Shown piece after piece: positions 37,696 through 51,300 of a stretch of DNA of 64,000 nt (the first letter of the stretch is position 1; the number at the start of each line of letters is the position of its first letter). The position numbers and the translations under genes were made by a program. The stretch is from Tamarix chinensis (Eukaryota; Streptophyta; Magnoliopsida; Caryophyllales; Tamaricaceae), in contig CM060175.1 of assembly GCA_030549775.1 (NCBI GenBank), positions 1,550,564 to 1,614,563 of the forward strand, in the 5' to 3' direction. The notes below the pieces were generated by a model. That model was not told where the DNA came from. It searched no databases and saw nothing but the letters and a program-made list of their open reading frames with translations.

Positions 37696-37703
37696 TAGGG
37701 TTT
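37696..37703 (-). promoter_or_regulatory. Telo-box
   Basis: AAACCCTA on the minus strand, 19 bp before the mS35 ATG. This motif is known from promoters and leaders of plant ribosomal-protein and elongation-factor genes. Confidence 0.6.
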
Positions 37704-37848
37704 AAGGTCAGAATTCCCGTGGCGGTGGTGCTGCCAGACCTCAAGCTGCCGAGTTAATTGAGGACTCAAGAGCGCCGACGGGCGGAATTCTGAGAAGCGA
37801 CAAAAAAAAAAAAAAACGGCTCAATTTTAGTTCGCAATTACTTGACCC

Positions 37849-37854
37849 GGCCCA
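37849..37854 (-). promoter_or_regulatory. Site II core (TGGGCC)
   Basis: GGCCCA on plus, TGGGCC on minus, about 170 bp upstream of the mS35 ATG and 230 bp upstream of the DRG1 ATG. Site II elements are TCP-factor targets that often pair with telo-boxes. Confidence 0.5.
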
Positions 37855-38083
37855 CCTGTAAGGATAACTAGTCGGCTCGGCTGCTTGCGGTTGCGGAGCC
37901 CTTTTAGTTTTCTGGCCTTCGCTCCTAGTTTTCACGAAACACGACAACGTTTTTACAAATTTCTTCCCCCACTTTGGTCTAGAAGCATCAGAACATCTGC
38001 CGGCTGAAGCTGCCGACTTCCTTTCAACTACGATCATCGGACACTGACAAACTGTTTGGCAGAGCTCATTCGATTCAGCAAAG

Positions 38084-40269
38084 ATGTCGACGGTCATGCA
38101 GAAGATCAAAGATATCGAAGATGAGGTATCATTCTTTTTCCCGTCTCGGAACCCTTGAATGAATTTGCCATGCAAATTTGTGAAGATAGTTCACTAGATA
38201 AACTAGAGCTCTCATTATTATTATTTATTTGCTGCAGTTTAGTATCTATCATCAGTTGAGCTGCATTTAGACATCGTAATCGATTTAAGTTGCATTCTCA
38301 ATTTTTGTTTGCTCAGTTTTTCATAGCTTATGTTGGAATCGAGCTTCCCGGTATTGGCAAGTAGGGCTTAAAATCATGGTAGACTAAGATGGAAACATGA
38401 TTTGATAATTTATGGATGTTATTTGTATGTGATACCTATGTGGCTTGTAATATCGTTTACTTGTGTATTGCAGATGGCGAGGACACAGAAGAACAAAGCT
38501 ACTGCTCACCATCTTGGACTCTTGAAGGTACTCGCTTATTAGATTCCAAGTTACTCTAGTTATGAATCATATTCCTTAGGTTGGTTTTTCCATTTAGTTT
38601 ATAATTCTTCTTGAAATTGTGTATTTTGTCATCCAATTACTTCATCAACTAGGGGTCTTTGCATTTTGTTCCATAACCTTATGAGTTAGCCTCTGCATAT
38701 AATATGCACAACTGAAGATGAGATGAAACTGCGTGCATTGACTTTTTGGATACGTATTTTAATTATTTTTTGTTTGATTGAAAACAAATTTATAGTAGCA
38801 TGAATGAAGTTTATGGTATATGATATATAGATGTTCTTTGAGGCTCTTTAGCTAAAACCTATGGCTATACATGAGTAGTTTATGGTTTGCATTGGTACAG
38901 ATCTCTTTCATGGTTTAGATGCATCACTCAATTGTTGGATGCCAATTACTTTGTCATTTTTTGATGTTATTGATGTGAATATTCTAGATTTTTTGTAAGA
39001 AAACAGTTTTGATCAATAAAATACAGACACATTTCTTGAAGCTTGCTCGTTAAAGTGCACACTTAATCAGTTTGTATGCATGGAAAATATAATCAAGTAG
39101 GGAAATCAGCTCATTGCTTGTAGATGTGTTAGTTTTCCCTTTTTTGGGGCCCCGAAGTAATCCATGCTGCCTTTGTTGATGGCAGGCTAAGCTTGCAAAG
39201 CTTCGGCGAGACCTTTTAGCACCTCCAACTAAAGGTGGCGGTGGTGCTGGTGAAGGATTTGATGTCACAAAAAGTGGAGATGCAAGAGTTGGCTTGGTTG
39301 GATTCCCATCTGTGGGTAAATCAACTTTGTTGAATAAGCTGACGGGTACCTTTTCAGAGGTGGGGAGCTAGACATTTTTCTAATGATAGTGGCTGTTGTG
39401 CCTGTTGTGCTATTTTTTGGATTATCATTTTGTGCTCTCTTTCTCTTGTATGTGTACCCTTGAACTTTCAGTTGTTTGATACCTTTTTTTCACCTGCTTC
39501 AGTTGCCATTCATTATTCGGTATGGTATAGGTACCTATGACGTGCATTGTTGATGAATGCATGGCTCTACATTTTGACATTTTCCCACATTTTTTTGCAT
39601 CAACATCTCACAGGGTACCTTGTAATTCGACTTGTACTATATGATGAGAAAAAATGATCATGTGCATTTATTATCCAAAACATCTTTAACTATCGTAGAA
39701 CTTAGGTCTGTTGGATTGGTGAAGTTGCCTTGATATAATGTCGCACTCGTAATGATTTTTAACTAGTGCACCTTAGTACAACCTCATGATGTAATGCCAT
39801 CTGAATCGGTATTTCCCTTGAGGAAATTCATTTTCTATTACATTGTCATGAATCTGCAATATGATTTGAATGACAAGGTTCAAAGGAACACTAATGGGAA
39901 TTGAATATTACTTTGTATAGCCTACCGCTGGCTGTCCAAGATTGGCTGATGTGATCTGATTCCTTAGTTTTATGAGGAGGAGATTTGGAATATATCATGA
40001 AGGTGGAAATTTCCTTAAAAAATTATTTGCTCGCACCATTCCATTTTGTTTTCATAGATTTGCAAACTATCAAGATTGTAAAAGAAAATAATCAAGCTAG
40101 CATGAAATGCAAAACTATGTCTTGTAGTTTATTCATTGGAACTTGAATGGTATATGTTGAAATCTTTAATAAATAAGGGCATATAGAATCGCCTTATATA
40201 TAGAAACCGTACAAAAATTTTGGGACCACATAAAATGAAATAATTTTCCAAACAATGCAGGAAGAGGGC

Positions 40270-40300
<31 letters not shown>

Positions 40301-43300
40301 CTTGGAAAGCTTTGCTAAAGCCAGTACATGTACAACCATCACCTGCTGATGCTTCTTACATTTATCAACTGGCAAGCACTATTTTTCATAAATCAATATT
40401 ATTGCTATTTACTGTTTTATGGCCACTGTCACTATAATGATCTTGCCATCATCACCCCGTTTTAGCTCAGTCACCCAGTAGTCATCGTATGATACAAAAG
40501 TGCTAAATTTTGCAAAGTCAGTAGTCTTTCTTTCAGTTATTCAACTGAAGCTTATTCTGGGCCAATATGATCCACAGTTTGCATAATGCTTCATGGCTTG
40601 AAGATCTTGAAAGAACTGCTCATTGATGAATAATGATCTGTTAATGCCATGTAGGAGTTGCTTATTATTCTTTAAAGTCTACCACCTGAAAGTTAATGAA
40701 TGCATGCAAAAACTGGGCATAGTCCACTAGCAAATGAATTGTTTCCTCTTATGAACATCAGATTTGGCTTCATTATAATTTGTGATAGCAGATCCAAGAC
40801 TTCATTACCTTTTTCCTCACTCATCATATAGCATACTGTTGATTAACTCTTGGTGGTTGTGCTTCAGTTGAGTAATTTAATTTCTATAATGCCCCGCATC
40901 TTCCACTGCTCGAGACTTGATGTGCTGATACTTATTATGTTGATGCCTTCTGTAATAATGTTTTGGGTTGAAAATTCTATCCTTGCCCTTCTGTAGGTTT
41001 CCTATAGGAGAAACTGTATCCATTGATATTTATCAGGCTTATTTTAGATGCTTCTGACTCTTTTGATACGATCTATTGCTTTGATGTAGGTTGCTTCATA
41101 TGAATTTACTACCTTAACATGCATTCCCGGTGTGATTGTGTATCGAGGAGCAAAAATTCAGGTGTTATCTTGTTCTGTATATATTCACTGGTATTAATTT
41201 ATGATGATATTTTTTTCCCTTTTCTCATTTATTTCCTTGCCTGTATCTAGGTGAACTTCAATTCCCTACCAACTTTTTCTGTTCACTGCTGATGTGCAAC
41301 TTCTCATTCTGTTTTTATTTATTTTTTTCAGCTGCTGGATCTTCCTGGAATCATTGAGGGTGCCAAGGATGGAAAGGGTAGAGGAAGACAGGTACTTGCA
41401 GATCCTTTTTCTTTCCATAAGTAGACTCCCACCCTCTTTCAAGACGAGTAAAAACAAAAATATAACTTTTTAGAGAGTTTAGATTTCAATCTATGCTCTG
41501 GGAACCAAATAACGGAAACAGTGGAGTTGTGGTGATGGAGATGGGCCCACATTGCATGAAATTGCTGCTATCAAATTAGTATTTTTGTTCATGAATCCAG
41601 AATTTGAGATTTGTGCAACATATGTTTGCCATAGTTGCTGATTTCTTCTTTGCTTCTCTGCTTTTTGGCCTTAAGACTCATGGCTGTAATTTACCTCATT
41701 GATTATCCTTCCCATGCAACTCTTTTCTGCTTCAATGTTGGTTCTGGAAATATCCACTTTAAACAGTTCATGATTCACATGTTGAAATGTTGGACATTAA
41801 AGGTACTGCTACTACTATATTTAATGTTCTTCATGACTAATTGCATTTGACCAGATCCCATTAGTGTTTTTTAAGCTAGCTGCATATCATGTCTACTAAT
41901 CTACTTTTCATCAGTGGTTGATGGATTGAGGATTCAATTATAACTCTAGGACTTTTTGGTTGGGGAATGGTGTTTGGAGTGAGAATGCAACATACTGCAG
42001 GGTGGGAGGTATAAATATCCCCTGTTTTTCTCCAGTTGCTGGCAGGATCTCTGTGTGAAAATTATTAGTTTTGGCACACCCTATCTATATCTATATGAGT
42101 TTTAATGCCTTGCTATCGAATTTATAAACAGATGTGAGCTCCAATGTATTAATACATTTTTATTGGGAACAGTTTACCTGTTTTCTTTAGTCTCTATTTA
42201 TATTCACACGTATAGCAACTCTTCTGCTTAACTAAGATTGGGTCTAGATGTTATGGTCCTGTTCCGAGGATCTAGTGGCTACAGGGGTAAGTGCAGAATT
42301 CTAAGAAAACCTATGGTTCTTAGATTTCTTCTTGCTTCTTCTGTGAGTTCTGCACTTAAACCCCTTGGGCTAAATTAAATAGCTAAGCTGTAATTAATGA
42401 AACTAGGGATATGAGAGTGAGTGAGTTTGTGTGTGTGTGTGTGTGTGTTTGGGGAAGAGCGAGTGACCGTGCCAAAGGTTGGTGGCCAGTGGTCAGGCTG
42501 GAGTAGTAGGGGAAGGAGAGAGATTAGGAGGCAAGGGACTTAACATTTATTACTAATCCAGCTTGCGTTATTTCATTGATTTTAAGCCTTATTTATTGGT
42601 TACAAGCTCGCAGGCTTAGGCCTGTCATTGATCCTAAATATTAGCTAATTATTCCACACATCCTTTAAGGAATATTTATAAATATATTTAGTTAATTTGG
42701 AATGTAGCTGAATAATCAAATCTAGCTAAATAATCACCCGACATATTTGATAACGGACAAAATAAATATATTTGGGCCTAAATATGACTCAACTTCACTC
42801 CTCGGGCCCTCTTGATTGGGTGGGTCATATCAAAATGGAGTTTGTTTGTTATTTTTCTGTTCTTAGGTGCCGTGATATACAATTGCTGATGATAGAGCTG
42901 TGAATTGTGCAGGTAGGTAGAACACTAAGGAGGCATACCTGTGGTTCTGAATTCAGAAAAAATGGCTCCCCAGTCCTGGCTTGAAATTAATATTAATATT
43001 TTTTTCTTTTTTCTTTTAGTAGTGATTTTTGAGAGAGAGAGAGAGACAAATAATTTCTTTTGAATTTTAGTATATCCTGGAATTTAGATTTTGACTTTTG
43101 ACTTCTACACTAATTCTAAATTTCTAATGCTGCTTACATTAAGCCTGCTGTTCTCCTTTGTGGCTTTCAGCTTGGTTTCCATGTCATTTCTCTACGTTCT
43201 CCAATTGTAGCTCTCCATCCTATATATGTGCACTTGATTCTTCAATTAATATTGCTTGCTTAATTAATTTCAAACAATGATGTAGACATACAGACTCATA

Positions 43301-45259
43301 TTGTTGTTTCCAATCTACTTAGTCTTCTTTGTACTTGCATTCCAGGTCATCAGCACTGCACGGACTTGCAATTGTATATTAATTGTTCTTGATGCTATAA
43401 AGCCAATAACTCACAAGCGCCTGATAGAGAAAGAGCTAGAAGGTTTTGGCATAAGGTCAGTGATTATAAGCTTATAGTGATGATTATCGCTACTCTTTGC
43501 TTCCCCTTAACATATGTATAGTTTGAGTCTTCTGTATTGCTTTGGTGTAAGTTTTGCATGTCCTCTTTTCTCTGTTCCTTTCTGTATAGTTTCCGACCAG
43601 AGATTATTCCTTATATCTTTATGAAATGACTAGGAAGCTGTTGGCTGCATTTTATATGCACTTTGTTCCATGATAGAGCATTTTGATTATAAGCTATAAT
43701 TTTTGAAACTCAACTTTGATCATCATTATATATTGTTTTTCAGCAAGACGTCTAGATCTGAAGGCACATGGATCAATAATCTATACTTGAAAATTTTGAA
43801 CTTTGAGTATTCTGGCTTGAAAAAAAATTGGCCATTAGTCAGTCAGAATTAAATATAGTTTAATTTTCTACATATTTTGTATAATTTGAATTAATTTGTA
43901 CCAATGGTCTGATTAGTTTACCACTGAACTAAATTGGTCCAAATTTATAAGACTCTGGTTCCTAGAGATGAATTGTGGTGAATAACATGATAATGAACAG
44001 TGTTTAAATCAGAAGTTTTAAACTGTGAAAAGATAATGGAATAGATGGCAATAGGAATTCTAGGCTTTCTAATAGAAAAAAAAATATGTAATATAAGAGA
44101 CATTGGAAGATAAAAGGTTGATGATTGGGGAAGAAGTGAAGTATTTCATATGCCGTAGTGCATTGATATTTCTTTCATTGAATATGCAAACAGAATATTT
44201 CTGGAAACAAAGATGAAGATTGATTTAGAGTGAATGGTAGGAAGATAATTCAGGAGGTTGAGACCATTGTGTATCTGTTAGGCAAGTTTCACAAAATCCT
44301 TCTTGAATCCCCAACCCCTGTTCTATTATTTTATCACAAATCTTGTATAACTTAGTCACATCTCTCCTAGGACGCAGCTTCTTCCTAACAAAGTTCCCTT
44401 TGTGGCTGCATATCCTAATCATTCTTTCATCCACTAACAAAAAGTGACACCTCAGCAAGAACCTTCTCAACCCCATCTTGTAGCAGCCTCTCCAGAAAAA
44501 CGTCCAACATAGATGCACTTAACTAATGGTCTACCAATACCCTTCTCAAACTTTCACCTTGCCCTCAAGGTGAAAAGCAGGAAATGTTGCATTCAATAGC
44601 TCAAACTCCTCTCAAGATGCTTAAAAGTCTAGTATTCCATTTCGTTTAATCAACATCCTCAGAATCTAATGCACAACCAGAATTTCCTAATGTTCTATGT
44701 ACCACTTTACCTGAGTGTGGTTAGGAAGGGTTGCACCTTAAGATCAATATAATATAGACTTGTGCTTAACATACACTTAATTGCGAACCTTTGGCTATAG
44801 TTCACGTGTCTTCTTGTCAGCTATATCCTCATGATCTTCCTTGAGCACTCCAGTAGTTGCTTCAACTTTGCTATCATCAAATCCTGGTTCTTCCACTGTG
44901 GCAAATGGTGTCCTCTTACATTGGGCTTAGAAGGGTGTGCTATGGCTAGCCTAGTGATATGAAGTGTTATACTGGCACTTGGCCCACACCAACCACTTAA
45001 CCCATTATTTGGACATGTCTCAGCATAAACAACATAAAAACATATCAATGCTTTGGTTTACCTCTAGTTGTAGGCTAAGAGGCTAATAGGTAATTTGCAG
45101 TCAAAATAGCTGATGCCAACTAATGGCCAAGGAAGATAAGCTATCCCTCTCTTTGACACAATTCAGCATGGTATTCCATGTAAACAAATTGACAACTTGA
45201 TTGATGAGGATGACACCTATCACTTGAGCTGATAAAGGTCGCTCAAGGAGATGAATTGT

Positions 45260-45300
<41 letters not shown>

Positions 45301-48300
45301 GTTATTATAAGAAATATAAATATAAAATTTATGATTGTAATTATAACTATAATTATTATATTTACAATTATACTTTTTATGTTTATAAAAATAGTAGTGG
45401 AATTTTTTGTGATTTATTATAATCTTATTTTTAATTGAGGAGAGCAGAGTTTTACTATTTTAGTGTTATTTATTTATATATATAAAAATTATGAAAAATG
45501 ATTATTTACCCCTAATTGATGATCGTTGCTAATTTGATATTAAAATTTTATTGATAAGATAATTTATTAATATTTATATGACAATTTCTATGAAGCAAAA
45601 TGCTATTTGATTTTTGTTTGGGTTAATTTCAGATTTATATCTAAATATGAGTTGTGTTGGGTCATTATTGGGTTTATGTCCGAGTATGGGTCAAGTTTAG
45701 GTTGAGTTTTTTTTTTTTTTTGAGTCCTTCAGATCATGATCTGGTCAATTTTTAGGTTGTTTCGGGTTTATATTTTTTTCATTTTTAGTTCATAATTGAG
45801 TTCAAGTTTAGGTCATTGGGGTTGGGTAACTTTGCTAGATCTACTAGTTAAGCCATTGTCCTTGCATTAGTACAACACTACAACCCCCATAACCCTATTC
45901 AGAGGCATTTGTCTCATTGGTAAAGGGTTGTATAAATTCTAGCGAGGCTAATAGGAACACTTTTCATGGCGTGTTTGAAGGCTTTAAATGCATCCTAAGT
46001 ATTTGCATTCCAATGGAATTTTTCCTCCTTTTGTTGGGTCATAAAAGTGTCTACTAGGTGTCGATTCTATGCTCCAAAACTTCTAGTAGTATTACGTAAA
46101 ACCAAAACCACCCCTCAATTCCCACACATTTTGTGGAATTGGTTAGCCCCATATTGTCTTGATCTTCAAGTGATTTTTATTGGAAAAAATGGTGTGATCA
46201 ATATTCAAACTCTCGCCAACCCAAATCCTCATAATGTTACTTTGATGCTCCTCAAGGTGAACTGCATAAATGGTGATTTCCAATTAACATACTTCATTTC
46301 TAACTTAGCGGCTATATCCCTTAGATTACATTGCTCATCTTAAGTGTTGTGGGAGGAACTCTTCTGCAAACCTATTTTCTTAGAGGGCAATCACATCCCC
46401 TTTACAAATCCGCTGTGCTTGAACTAATCCCCCATCCTTGTTATAATGTCTCTAGGTACAATATCCAAAGCAATGAAATTATGTGCATCTCCACAGACAA
46501 TTAGCACTAAAGTAATGTTGTCCTCAACTGCACGTTGCAGCCTCATGGTCGCACCAATGACTTCTTGGACAACTCAATAGCCTTTGTTTCAACTGGAACT
46601 TACCTATGTGACCACTTTTCCTAGTTATATCCCTCCTCTAATTCCACCAAAAGTACTCGCAACATTTTGATCTTGCATTAGTCACACGATAGAAATTCTC
46701 ATCACTCTTGGAGCAAAACATTTTTCTTTCTATGCCTTTGTACCTTTTGCGTGTATGACTACTTTGGTCCCTTATTGTGGTTGTGTATAATCATATGATT
46801 ATTGTTTACTATGTCGAAGACTTTGATTTGGTTTGGTAGAAGATGGTCGATTTGGGTGGAAGGATGGAAGAAAATTGAAATTTTGCAATTAGGGTGGGGT
46901 GGATTAGTATTTCCTGTTTATTTTTCATGCCCCACCTCACCTATTTCAGCTTGCCTAGTTACTCTGTTCTTGTACTTAACTAGTTGGACAGCTTTATTAC
47001 TGGGCTTCAACTTCTCACCTCCCACTTGTAGTAGGTTTAAGTCCATTGATGAAGGTTTTTTTTAGCACCTCCCGCCTTGTAATGATGACGCCAATATCTC
47101 AAATTTCTCCACAAACTCTTGTATTCCCCCTCCCCAAAATGCACAAATCTGAAGGTTAAAAAGGTCCCCTGGGATTTTTTCACAAAGAGTGCCTTCATGT
47201 TTGCTGGGGATCGAGTGTGAAATAACTTCTTGAAACTCCACCATGTCACAACCTTGTTCATCTTCTGCATATTCAATTTGTTTCAAACCCAAATCTGAGG
47301 AAGGTTAGAAAGGCCTCCTTGAGGGAAGATCTCAAACTTATTTATCTTTAATAAGTCCTTATACATCTTTAGTTAATTTAGTATCAAAGTGCTTATAGCA
47401 CAATGACCATTGAGGGTTTGATTTGTTTCATAGGTTATTGTTATTATTAAGATAATTATCTGGGGTGTGTGGTTATTAGTTAGGCTGTTATCTATACTTT
47501 AGGATTAGTTAATATCTTTATTATTTATCTCTGGAGATGCATGATCATCTGTAGGGGTATTCTGTGGGATAATTATCTATTGGTGTGCAGATAAGTATTT
47601 TAGTAATCGGTTGATATTAGCTTTTAAGCCACGGCTCTTTATCATCAATAATAAGCAGTGGTTCCCTAGCCCCTTAAACAACTCTCTCTTCTCCCCCCTC
47701 CTCTGTCCTAGAGGCCATAGTCTCTTCCTATGCAACAAAAGTAGCCGGTGCTTCCCTCTTCTAGTAGGCTGCTGCTGGTCACACTGCCACCAAACAACCA
47801 CCGCTGCACAACATCCACCCTTCATCATGTCTCTACACATCCTAAGCTATCGGATATGGGTGTATAAAAAGAAATGCTTCGGGACCTAAGCAGGATGTGA
47901 TGATGACAATATTCAAAAACAGGGACAGTAACAGAAGTCAGGCAAGGGGCCTGCAGTATCTATTGCAACCGTTTCCAACTCTTTAATATAATGCATGGTT
48001 TGGGTGGAAGTAGTGTTCTGCCCGAATATCGTTCAAATTATTCTTGTGTGACATGGAAAATTCTAATTGTCTGGGTGCTTTTTATTCACCTTCTTCCTGT
48101 ATGTCAACATTGGCGGCTTTTCCTCCGATAGTTGCTTTACCTTATTTTAGCTTTCCCAGAGTTGGTGAAGATTTTGGGACCACCCACTTGGGGATGAGTT
48201 TCAGCTTGCCCACTATCTCTTCCAGTGGCTACTCAGTCAATTAATTTGTCTTCCAAGTCTGACAGCCCCCTACTATCAATCCTCACCAAACCTATTTCCC

Positions 48301-51300
48301 ATTTCCATCTTTATGTAATCAATCCCTATGTTTCCTCAAGTGGCTCAACCTTTGTCAATGCCATGCTCTTTAGGATTAAGGCTTTGATACCAAAATGGTT
48401 GGTATGACTATACAAATTAACAGAAATAAGCAATGGCGATTTCCATGAGTTCCAGAATAGTCTTTTTAGCTAGTATTCTCTAGATCCATCTTGAACCCCT
48501 GCCCCTAGTCAATCCTTGTAGGATTCTCGAATGCTCTAATTGTCCTCTCCTATGACTCAGCCTCTTCCTAAAAGAATCCCTTATCCAAAGCTGCTAGAAA
48601 AAAAAGGGAGGGTGTGACATACTATATGTGGAGCATATGATATTATGTTTTGGGCATGTATATCCAATATTATTGTACTGTATTCATAGCAAACTGAATG
48701 AATTACATTCTTTTTGAAACACATTTTGTATATTGTAATTAATTTTTCATTATTTTCCCCCCAAATTTCTTCTTATTTTGTATTTAAGCGAGACAGATTT
48801 TCAGGCATGTCAATTCCCTTTTTTGGATTCCTGATCCAGGACCGGATAGAGCGGATATTTAGTTTTTCACACCACTTTTTGGCAGCGTTTGCCAATCATT
48901 ATTTTGCACACGGAAAAAAGAGGGGGGGGGGGAGGAACCGCTGCAACAATAAAGTTTTCAACCCCTTCTCTTACTATCCTCTCCTAGAAAACATCTGATA
49001 TAGGTGTACTTGACCAAGGGCCTATCAAAATCCAAGCAGTGATGTGAGTCTTATGCTTCAAAACAAGATAATGAAAGCACGTAGTTTGGTTTTTTATGCA
49101 GAAATATGTCATCCTGCCTGGTTCTCTAATTTATTTAAGCTGCTTATTTTTTGTGTTAATTTCCATGAGCAGGTTGAACAAAGAGCCGCCCAACCTGACA
49201 TTTAGGAAAAAAGACAAGGGTGGTATTAATTTCACCTCTACTGTTACAAACACACATCTTGATCTGGACACCGTGAAGGCAATTTGCAGCGAGTACAGAA
49301 TGCACAATGCAGACATCACTCTTCGATATGATGCTACTGCTGATGATCTGATCGATGTTATTGAGGGAAGTAGAGTGTATATGCCATGCATATATGTTGT
49401 GAACAAGATTGATCAGATAACCCTTGAAGAACTGGAGATTCTGGATAAGCTTCCTCATTATTGTCCCATCAGGTGAGGCATTGTCTTAAAAAATTTGAGA
49501 CTCAGATTTTTCTAATTTTTAGTTTAGGGCAGGGGCTTCTGTGTTCACAGAGTAAGAAGGAAGGTAATAGCTCACTCATTACATTTTTTAATGCTTGTGT
49601 TACTAGGAGCATGTCATTTTTTCATCTTCGCAACCGATAAGGTTGATTTGCTGTTAAAGCTTGCTGACATTGATGTTGTTTCATTCTTTGCATCTTTTCT
49701 CTTGGGACTTGCTTCCCTGTGGCTGTGTAGTTCTCTTGGTTAGCACTCTGATCATTTTTCTGGTTCCCTTTTGTTTATTAAAATAAATAAATAACTGCAG
49801 TGCTCATTTGGAGTGGAATCTTGATGGTCTCCTCGAGAAGATATGGGAGTACCTTAGTCTTACTCGCATCTACACTAAACCAAAGGGTATGAATCCTGAC
49901 TATGAGGATCCAGTGATTCTTTCATCCAAGAGCAGGACGGTTGAGGATTTCTGCTTTCGGATTCACAAGGATATGGTCAAACAGTTCAAGTAGTAAGTGT
50001 TGTTTCCACTAGTTGCCTTGTGTTGCTTTACATAAATAGTGCTTACTATTTCATGTAAAAGATGAGCAATTTGTGTATTTGAGTACATTAGTTGGTGAAG
50101 GTGCTTAGTTCGAGCACAATGGTGTGCTTAGATTGGTGGTAAATCAACATTCTCTGATTCAACTAATCTTCTAACATATAGCAGTTTTCTGAGAGGGTGT
50201 TTCTTTATTATGCTTCAAGAGAGGAAAGGGTGATGTAAAGAGGGGAAATTTGAGAGGAATTGGGAAGAAGAATGCTTACAAACAATATTCAATAACAATT
50301 CTCTTATTCATTTCAAGTATTAGAAGTACAAACCTATGGCCATATAATAGTATAGACTATTACCAATAACACATACAAAACAAATCAAACTAATATAAAT
50401 ATCATATCAGAATAAAGTTATTTGTAATAAAATAAAATTATACAATGTGATAAGATCCTAATATTCCCTATTTATGCCTACGGGAATACTTATGTTTATA
50501 AAATTCTTTCAACTTCCTAAATCCACATCATTCTCCCCCACCAAGAAAACGGTTGACGCCAATGAGTGAGACAAAAGGAAATCATCTAGCAAAGTAGGGG
50601 CCATGTTGCAATCATCCTCATTGACCCAATTAGCATCACAAGTAGGGAAATTCTTCCACTTGAGGGAAACCTCTACAAGAAGAAGCAACAAACTCAAAGT
50701 GAAGGATAGAGTCAATTTTGTCCTAGATATTAACATGAGCTCCTTCACATATGTGGATGCTAAAGGCAAAGGAGGAGGCTCAAAGCTCCTAGCTCCCTAT
50801 GTCAGGTGACATTTAAAATAGGTCTAACACCTAAATAATCAAGTAAATCAAGCTCATAAGCATTAGATCATTATTTCTTTAAAATCTTGCATGGCTTTAT
50901 GGCACATACATATAGCTTTTTGATAAACTTTATGGCACATGCATATAATGACAATTCTCCTATGAGACAACAAAGAAAGTCACCTAAACACCTATTGAAT
51001 GCATCAGTTAACTATTAGTTTGAAGATAATGAGCGGTATAGAATTTCAACTGAGCTTGCAAAGTGCCTTCAAAGCCAGCATACAAATAGTTCCTATCGGA
51101 CATGATGGAGGAAGGTAGGCCATGTAGGTAGACTACTTGATGAATTAATCTGGCAACATGGGTAGCATCATAAGTCTCATTACATGGAATGAAATAGGCA
51201 TCTTAGAGAATCTATCAACCACAGCTAGAATTGAATCATGACCTTTAGAAGTCCTTGCAATACCTAGAATTAATTCCGTGTTGATATCCTTCGATGCCTC

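Larger units (their letters stand above)
37678..38083. promoter_or_regulatory. Shared divergent promoter region of mS35 and DRG1
   Basis: The two start codons face away from each other with 406 bp between. A telo-box and a site II core lie inside (separate entries), and an A-run at 37802-37816. Any minus-strand frame here is GC-rich promoter or leader sequence. Confidence 0.7.

Noticed and set aside
37741..38175. 144-codon minus frame over the DRG1 start
   Set aside because: Covers DRG1 exon 1 antisense and the divergent promoter; no domain and the A-run at 37802 translates to poly-Phe.
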